Shown: one piece after another, positions 50,101 to 59,100 of the stretch
Layout of the letters: each line of letters starts with the position of its first letter
Numbering within the stretch: the stretch's first letter is position 1
From: Spirometra erinaceieuropaei
Taxonomy: Eukaryota; Platyhelminthes; Cestoda; Diphyllobothriidea; Diphyllobothriidae
NCBI GenBank assembly: GCA_902702965.1
Contig: CACRXP010001411.1
Coordinates: 1 to 64,000 of the forward strand
Direction: 5' to 3'
Length of the DNA: 64,000 bases
Notes under the pieces: generated by a model
The model's input: only the letters and a program-made list of their open reading frames with translations
What the model was told of the DNA's origin: nothing
The model's database searches: none
Position numbers and translations under genes: made by a program

Positions 50101-53100
50101 AACATTTCGGTCGAGTATCTAAATTAACCAAACGGAATTTGCCTATGAGAAACCGCCACAGACCTCCAGGTTCCAGTCAACAATTTGCACAAACACATAC
50201 GAATCACCAAAAATTGGTTCAACGCTCAAAAATCCGCATATCTCGGCGACCCAAAGTAAGATAGGGTGAGGAAGCCAGACATTCCATCTCACATATCTGA
50301 GCGAACACACGTGACGGTGTAAGTGACAAAATCCAGCCTAAACCTATGATTAGGCGACAGGGAATCTTATTAAACAAACGTTCCGTTATTTTTGGAATAG
50401 CTCATGCACAAACTCAATCAAGGTTTTGAAAAATTATGGCATTTGTTGCAGTTGTCATCGTCTACGTCACGATCCTCTTTAAGTCGGTTGTTTTCTAACT
50501 AAACGGACTTTTTGATAAGATGAATACTTCAGGTCACGACAATGTCAGGCAGGCGTTGTTTAGACTGTCATGCGTTTATACTTTCCCACATAACGCTTCT
50601 TCAGACGTGAGGAATTTTCAGAACGAAATAAAGCAATACGAATATAGTTAACAATGTTGGGGCGTTTCCAGTTAGAGTGTGAGCTGTCATAGATTTTTAA
50701 AAGTTCAAAATATTGAAAAGAGGATTACCTGTTGCTGCTTTGCGGAAAATTGCTCAGACATGCTTGCTTCAACCTCCTGGCGCATTTCCTCAAGTCGCAG
50801 CTTCTTAAAATTTTCCAGCTGAAAAGAATAAATATCTCTCATAGCAAGACGAGTAACCTTCGCTTCACATTGTAATTCTACTTGCCATCAGAAAAGTTTG
50901 CTTACAGTTCACCCTTATTCTATCTTCCTATCGTCTGTGACTAAAGACTTAGTATTTTAGGTAGTGATAAAGATTGCACCCTTAATATCCATTTAGATTA
51001 ACAAAGTAGGTGCCACAAAGATGCATTCCTCCACTTATTTCTCATTTCAAAACCCATTTTAACACAATTACTGAACAGAGTCCACTCAGCACAGTTTCGC
51101 TGGTTTAGTAATTTCCTGGGAAACATAGGCATAAATCTGTGAAAGGCTAAACAAATAAAACTATCAGCAAGAGAGATTTCGCCCAGGAAGCAGTGGGAGG
51201 TATCCTGCCCCGTACATACAATAGGTGGGCTAACGCATGAAATATCAACCGAATTTCCGAAATGCGTCTTCGTTTCGAAAAGATCAATTAAGTGGGGTTT
51301 GAAAACTACTCATCGTGCAGGATAATTATGTAGTAATTCAGTTATTTCAGGATGCCGGCTTTCGAACAAACTTCTTTCGGGCTACATGAAAAACCATACT
51401 CTGCAAAAAAGGGCTACTTAAGTAGCATGCGTTTTTCTCGTTTATTTTCGATGCCCTTGAATATTCAATCATATTTCATAGAAAGCATGCATAAAAACAT
51501 TCATTATTTTGCTCATTAGGTATAAAATGACATCTTCTTCCAATGTTATACTCGAAAGAAGGGTATAATTCGGTTTTCAAAAACCTTTACAATTCCCGAA
51601 TAATTTTAAACCCGACCTGCCATTACACTTGCATTCAAGGTTTACAAACTACAGACCATATATTTCCTGCGTACGAAAAATCACACATTTCTCCACAGTC
51701 TTGAGAGGAAGGCATATAGAGTTCATAAAATTAAGCAGTAAATTTGAGCCATATTGTAAACCTTACAAGCCACATTGGTAAATGCAGAGACATGACGCTT
51801 TATGACCGGCCATTTCACGCTATCAAGAATTCTCAAAATTAGAAACTTTTCGAAAGCCGAATTATGTTTCTCTTTCGAGTATAAAATTGGACGAAGACAT
51901 AATTTTATACCGAATGAGCAAAATAATGAATGCTTTTATGCATGCTTTCTATGAAATATGATTGAATATTTAAGGGCATCAAAAATCAACGATAAAAATG
52001 CATGCTACTTAAGTAGCCCTTTTTTGCAGAGTATGGTTTTTGCATGCAGCCCGAAAGAAGTTTGTTCGAAAACCGACATCCCGAAATAACTGAATTACTA
52101 CAGAATTATTCTACATGATGAGTAGTTTTAAAACCCTACCTAATTGATCTTTTCGAAACGAAGACGCATTTCGGAATTTCGGTTGACATTTCACGTGTTA
52201 GCTCACCTAATGAATGTGTATTTATGGAAGTTGTCTTCGTCCATGAGAGGATGGGCACAGTGTTACCGTTGGTGACAGAGAGGGATGGTAGAAACCGTGT
52301 TGTGATTACGCAACCTCTGTGCACCCAAAAGCACCAACGCAATAGTCAAACCCATCTTTTACTCACTTTATCTAGCGCTGTACTGGCATCAACAAGTCAA
52401 TGATTCACTTCATATATTCAAAAGCGCCTCCTCCTTGTTATATCCGATCTGAATGAAAAACACCTCAGTTTACAATACGACAGTTCGACCGTCGCGAACA
52501 AGTGTCCACAGCTCCACAGCATGGTGATGGACAGTGGAACGGTGACTTGCGCGTGGATTAATTTTTAGTGATGGCAGACTTGCGCTGCACCTGCCGCACT
52601 CGCTCCTGCCTCATTCACCTAAGCGCGGCGTCAAGACTGAGTCGAGGAGGGAGGTGGGAGAGGATGCAGGTGGCTAACAGAGCAAAACAGTCTGCTCGTG
52701 TCACACAACATACACACGCACAAAAGAACAGGGTTTCACAAAACAAAGGGCTTCGGATCCCAACTGTGAGAGTGTGTCGTTGAGGCCAAATTAAGGAGCC
52801 ATTGCAGCCCGACTCTTCGTCCTTAGAGAAGGACCGAGTTATCCCGTCAGTTGGCAGCCTCCCAAGCCACGGCTTTTAGCGCACCATGATAGTTTAAAAA
52901 CGCGTTTGATTGTTTGTAGTGTGGAATATACGCCAAGTGCTGGAAGGACACAGTCCGCAGGGTCTACACCGCTCTCTCTTTCCTCTCCTAGGGATCAGTC
53001 AACCGCCTGAACCGGTCAGTCAATTGATCCGGTTATTGAGCGCAAGGGGTTGACAAAGGTAAACAGCCGGTCCACGCATGCTGCGTACCAGGTTTTCATG

Positions 53101-56100
53101 CAAAGAGGGTTGGCGGCTCGGATCTAACATACGTGAGAGTCATGGAGGTCATAGTAAGAAGGAGCCCTTAAACTAACTGGGTTTTGCAATCGACCCCTCC
53201 ACGCACACACGACAACAGTTCGACTGCCGTTGTCGACGAGGTTCACCGTGTGCTACGCAGCAAGGTCAAACAGGCACAGTGAAAGGCGCATACTTTGGTT
53301 TACAGTGATAGTAGATTTCCACAGCATCCACTGCATTCCCACCTCATCCCCCACCTGGACAGAGTCAAGAAGACAGGAGAGGGGAGGGCGGCGCAGGTGG
53401 ATGTCACGGCCGAGTCCGCACCTAGACGTGCCACAACACCCCTTAGTCCACACAAAAGATGACCAGGTTTTTGACCAACAACAAAAACGGGGGGCGGCAG
53501 GGGTCCCAGTGTGCCTGATTTCTGCCGGCCGCCAAGTCTGCCACTGCAGCTCGAAGTGTTGATATTTGCTATGGTGCGCATTCCGCTAACGCTTGCCAGA
53601 ATCCGATATGGCTCCCGTGTTGGTTCGGCGCATCTACCACGTGGCCCGTTCGAGGGACAACTCCTTTAACCAATGACCTTTCCATGCGGGTGGCGTGGGA
53701 ACGAAGCGTGTTAATAGCCTCTGAATAACTTATAAACCATCTGAACTTCTCATATTTTCAACTTCTATGTAACTGTTTTGGCCTGATGATGAGTTGCCGA
53801 AAACACTTGTTTCCTAAGTTGGCTTTTAAATAGCGGAAATGTCAAGAAAAACAGACGTGCTTATTGAAAGCAATCTTCAGCTCCACGACCGCATACGGGA
53901 ATTGGAGGCGCGGGATACTCAACAGCAACCTGCCGGTAACTTGGCTACCCTGATGCCGAGAAACCCGTTACAGAGGACGATGAGAAATGTGGCAGAATTT
54001 TGCCAATTGAGGACACCAGAATACGCAGCCAACCAATTATCAACACTACCAACAACTAAAGGGAGCCCCAATGGGGTCACCGATATCCGGCTTTCTTGCA
54101 GAATTAACAATGCATTCGTTAACTCTAAATTGTGGCTGCAGTATGTAGACTACACGTTTGTTGTCGTTGAAAGAGGTCAACTAGAAACTCTCCACAACAT
54201 CATCAATTCAACAATTCGGGGAATTAAGTCCACATTGGAAAAGGAAGTCGACAGTAGTAAACTCCCATTCTTGGAGGTTCTTGTACAGCGAAAGACTGAC
54301 GAAACATTACACACACTTGTTTACCGCAAATAAACATATGCGGAAGTCGTTTTACACCACGATAGCAACAGCCCAATTTCTCACAACCGGAGCCCTGTCA
54401 CAGCTTGCTTCACCGAGCAAAAGCACAGTGTTCCGACCAAGAAAGCTTCAGAACAGAACCGAGCTATCTGTTTGAGTTATTTTCACGAAGTGGTCGCCCT
54501 GGAGATTTTGTATGTCGATGCATAAAAAACAAGAGACAAAAGAGAAGAAACGAGATACTCCCAAGCAGGCGCTCAAAGCAAATACTTGGAGAACCCTCCT
54601 TTACATCAAATATGTGTCTGAACTCGTTGAAAGACGCCTGAGAAAACCCTGAATACAAGTGGCGCATAGGCCAGCGATTGCCTTACGCAATCAGCTTGTA
54701 CACCCTAAGGATAGGGTTGACTATCTGCAGAAGAAGGAAGTCGTCTGCAAGATCCCGTGTGAAGCGTGCGATGCCGGATATTGTGGCCAAACTGAAAAGT
54801 CTGCCTACACAAGCATTCACAAGCATCAGTTAGCTGTTAAGAGGTGAGACCACCTACCTCAAATGGCCATACACACAATAGATACAAGGCATGCCTTTGC
54901 ATTGGGCCAGACTCGCATCGTCGACATCTACCATACCAAAAAAGGTCGAGAATTTTTGAAGCCATGCATTCAGATGAGTCATGCATTAATCGGCATACTG
55001 ACTTAGATATCATGTACCAACTCTCAAGGAAAAATGGAGGAGGCGAGAACCAATCGATAGAAAACAACGTATGGGGCTGACGCTTCCTTGCAGAATCACC
55101 GGAGAGGTATTGGCTTTTTGGGAACGTTCGAAATTTTGAACGTTTCTGTATATTAACTCAAGTCAGACAACGACACGGGGAACCAACGTCGAAAATTTAC
55201 CGATAAAGTCCTTACTTTTCTCAAAGAACCCACTATTTTCAATTTATATTTCTTTGGATGCCTGCCTTTTAAATATTTATATAAGTCGGAAATGGCCATT
55301 CCAGTCTCCCTTGTCTTTGTCGGTAATGCCATTCTGCCCATATCTTGCGCCGCTGCGCGGCTGCTGGTTAGGCCCGAGAGAGAGCCCACAAGGCACAATG
55401 GACGAATGCGTTCCGTAAGAACGATCGGTGAGCGCCCCTCTACCATTGTACATTCCCAATCGAAGACCGACAGGGCAACGAGCTCGTGGCCTAGTGGTTA
55501 GAGTCCTGCACTTCTAATTAACAAGTCACGAGTTCGAGCCTCGGGTGTTCCACAGCTTGGGGTGGGGTACGACTGGCTGACGACGGCTAACACGCCAGAA
55601 ATGGCCATTCCATTCTCCCTTGTCCTTGTCGGCAATGATATACTGCATATATATATTACCCATACAGGGGTAGGAGTATACCAATCAATGTATGCTAAGT
55701 TATTATCTTCGCAAATTATAAAGGACAGTTGGCGAGTACCAACGTTGGGATTATGAGTGTGCTATTGACATATATAGGTACATAAAGTTGATGCCGCGAA
55801 AAACGGTGGTGTGTGTGTTATAGGGCAGAGACAACCCTAGCCTAACACTAAATTAGTGGGCTGTTTTGAGCTGAAACTAGACGATGTAAATTTGCGATCT
55901 GTCGTCAGGATTCCTGAATTTCAATGCGAACCAAGTCCTGGCCGAGTTAGCAAATAATACTGTTTGAAAAACAATTTAAAGGGCAGAATCATGAAAGAGT
56001 CGACGCACCTTTTCAGAGTAGCTTCTTTGCAGTTCTGCCTCAATTTCGTATCGACAGTGTCTTATTCTCTCCTCAAAGGCTGCTCTTGTTGTCTCGATAT

Positions 56101-59100
56101 CAAGCAACTGCTTGGATTGAAATTTTTGGTCAATCCTTCGCAATTGACTTTCTGAATAGAAGAAATGAAATGTCTGTTTATAATCTACTATTAGCACGAA
56201 AAATTTAAAACGATTTAATAATGCGTTTACTGAGACTTTAGAAAAGTTTGGATTTTTTGCTAAGAGGCGGGATTTGAAAGGCTTGCCTCAAGACTTTGGG
56301 TGAAGTTCTCTGTCTAGCCCTTACTAAAGACGCCACTAACTCGAAAATAAAAAAAACAAGCAACCTCATCAGTCGTATTTTTCCCTGAAAGATGTATGGC
56401 GTCTTTATGGGTAAGATTCCTGAGGCAAAACATTTCAAAAGTCTTTAAGTAGGCTTTGCACTTTAAAACGTACTTATAAACAGGCTTTATTTCTCATACG
56501 AAATGAGAATATCGGAATTGCGGAGGACAGGAAGTCTAAGATGAGCGAGGATTTGAAGTTGCCGACGGGTGAGATGGATGGCAGTTTTCATTTCCAACTT
56601 CCTATTTGCACGTTAATATTGATTTTTATGGTAAAGCTGCGGTTGACGTCTGTTATTGGCAATTATGGCCGTCAGCTTCGTGTTGAAAAAGAGTACTTAA
56701 GGCTCCCTTCAATGTAATGAATAATTAGATGTCCTGGCCCAACACCAAGGACACTGTGGACTTGCTGATGGCAGAAGGTTCCAGCAACGGTTTTTTGCTC
56801 CCAAACGGACGTTTCCGCCCTGTGTAAACTGTGGCCAGAGTCAGACGATATGGGGATGACGACATATATTTGACAATTGACGTGTTTCTCAATAGTTCAA
56901 TCAGAATCCTCTGTAAACGAACCATTGCAGCCAGTGAACAGTCAAAACTGTACTTCACAGTCTCGTACGGATGACCAGCACCCAAATTCTGACGTGATAC
57001 TTTCGAAATTTGCAATAAATATTGGCAGCAAATACTTTTAATGAAAAAGTGTGAACCCAACTCGTTATCTGAAGTCGGAGAATTTACATTGCAATCCACC
57101 TAAAAGACTAAAAAATGCTAACTAGGGGTCACAACAGAATAAAACTGCTCCTTTATATTACATGCCAAAGATTTATTAAAGAGAAGTCAGGCGTGGCAAT
57201 TCATAAGGTAAGCAGAAAGCGGGCAAGTAAAGAGCAGCAAATAAAAAATCATATTCTAAAGTGGACGATGGTATCGGAAAAACAGCAATAAGCAATAACA
57301 GTATGAATGGTCTGACTATTACACATACCTGGTAGTCAGAAAATTTCTAAAATCTTTTAAAATTAGCAAACTGAGACCATGGCGGAATGAAACATTAAGT
57401 GCAGTGACGACCAGAGCATAGCACCTAATTTAATACAGTAAAAAGACACTTTTGTTCGTAAAATCAGTCGTTTATTCGTATCTCCAAGCTGGTTTGAGAA
57501 GCGCAACCCTTCAAACAGACGTCATGCTTGAGATGGCCCTCCAGTAGATAATCTTAAAGCCAGTTTACGAAGGCCAATAGCTTACTCAATAGTCGCATAG
57601 ATGAAGAGGTATAAGCGCTGTAGGTACCTCGTAGCACGGCACATCACATAGTCAGTACTTTTGAGTCCTCCGATATATTTAAGGTGATGACTGGCCCAGC
57701 TATGTCCAGTCCTCAAAAACGACCAGTTGCTAAAGGAGATTTGGCAGGTATCGTCTGGATAATGCTGTCACTTCATGTGCAGTCGTATAACTAACTTAAA
57801 GAGTATTTACTTTGACTGATGGCAAGGAACCAATTCTAGAGGCTACTGCACAGCACGTAAATATTTAATTTATAATTATGCAGAACTAACTCCTCCCGCA
57901 ACTGTTCTCAATTTTATAGGTAACTAATTATTCGGCAACCAAGAAGTAGGTCGTAATTGAAAGTCACCCTACAAAGCTGCCCCTGGCCTAGTCTAAACTA
58001 CCTTACATACTCCTCTCAGTCAGAAGTCCGGATTTCGAGCAGGCGTTCAACCACATCGACGCCAATACTACTGGAAGCGAACAATGCATGCGACGAAATA
58101 CCTCTGGAGCTAAAATCTTAGCGACGGCGATTTCGCCCGTTATTTGATGGACGTGAAAGCCAAACTTTCATCTTATAGGAAAGTTTGCGATAAAACAGAT
58201 TCGGTCTGAAGTAGTTAGAAAACGAATATTCAAATTTCAAAAGGCGTTTTGATTGAACGACCATCAATGCTTGTATTCACTTCGTTTTAGCCAAGACAGT
58301 CCATGTGGCTTTACTCTACGACTACCTATTTCACGCAAATAACCACGTAGTAAACATAAATAATTATGTGCGATTGCCTCTCAGAAGCAAACTAAAAATT
58401 ATGCTCACGTTTCGGTACCATGCTGAAAACGGCATGAGATTTACAAAGAATACACCACCGTCTTGCCTATGAAGGCCGAAAAGGAATACAAAATCCTTTT
58501 TCTCTTGTCATCACTTCCGTACTAGCTATTTGGCATCGTGTTGGATGACCGAGTGGCAAGAGTATACGTTTGACAGTTCAAGCAAATGTTGTAGATGTGA
58601 ATTCAAATGGTGTGAATATCTTCAGTGGTTCGGTATTGTTGAAAATAACAACTACAAATGTTGGGTGACAGGTCGACACTCAATTTTATAGATGGACAAA
58701 TAAAGTACCTTGAAGAGAGAACACATAGCATAAAAGGAGTTCTGGCGTTTGATCTTTAATATGATTTGGTTTAATTGGCGAATTATCTTCCTAAATGTTC
58801 GAAGGTCTAGTTTAACGATTATTGCCCGGTTAAATAAGAATTAGTGGATCGTAATCCTCAAAGACTGCTAGTTTTGGCTCCTCGGCACCGTGAGGCGACC
58901 TTCAGCTCGTTTTTGAGTCTCAGATTCCTTTAAATCAAAATTTCATAATTAATGTGGAAGACGGCAACGAGGTTTATACGCATACCATAAAAAGAAACTC
59001 CTGTCTCCGTGCCAGCTTGAATGCCAATATCATGGGAGACCAGCCGAATTGTCCCCTCTAAAAGTTGAACCAACGCCTCGAGCAGAGGTATCTCGGAGTT

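Larger units (their letters stand above)
50819..56008 (-). other. OFD1-like intron 5 (about 5.2 kb)
   Basis: Contains foldback copy 2 (51222-52209), a repeat-like GC-richer stretch (52480-53700) with no recognised gene, a Penelope-like element (about 53740-55080) and a plus-oriented SINE (55285-55655). Confidence 0.75.

Noticed and set aside
56725..57099. 124-codon minus-strand frame as an extra OFD1-like exon
   Set aside because: Exons 4 and 5 already join in phase and match the vertebrate order; the frame has no coiled-coil character and no fitting splice sites were seen.
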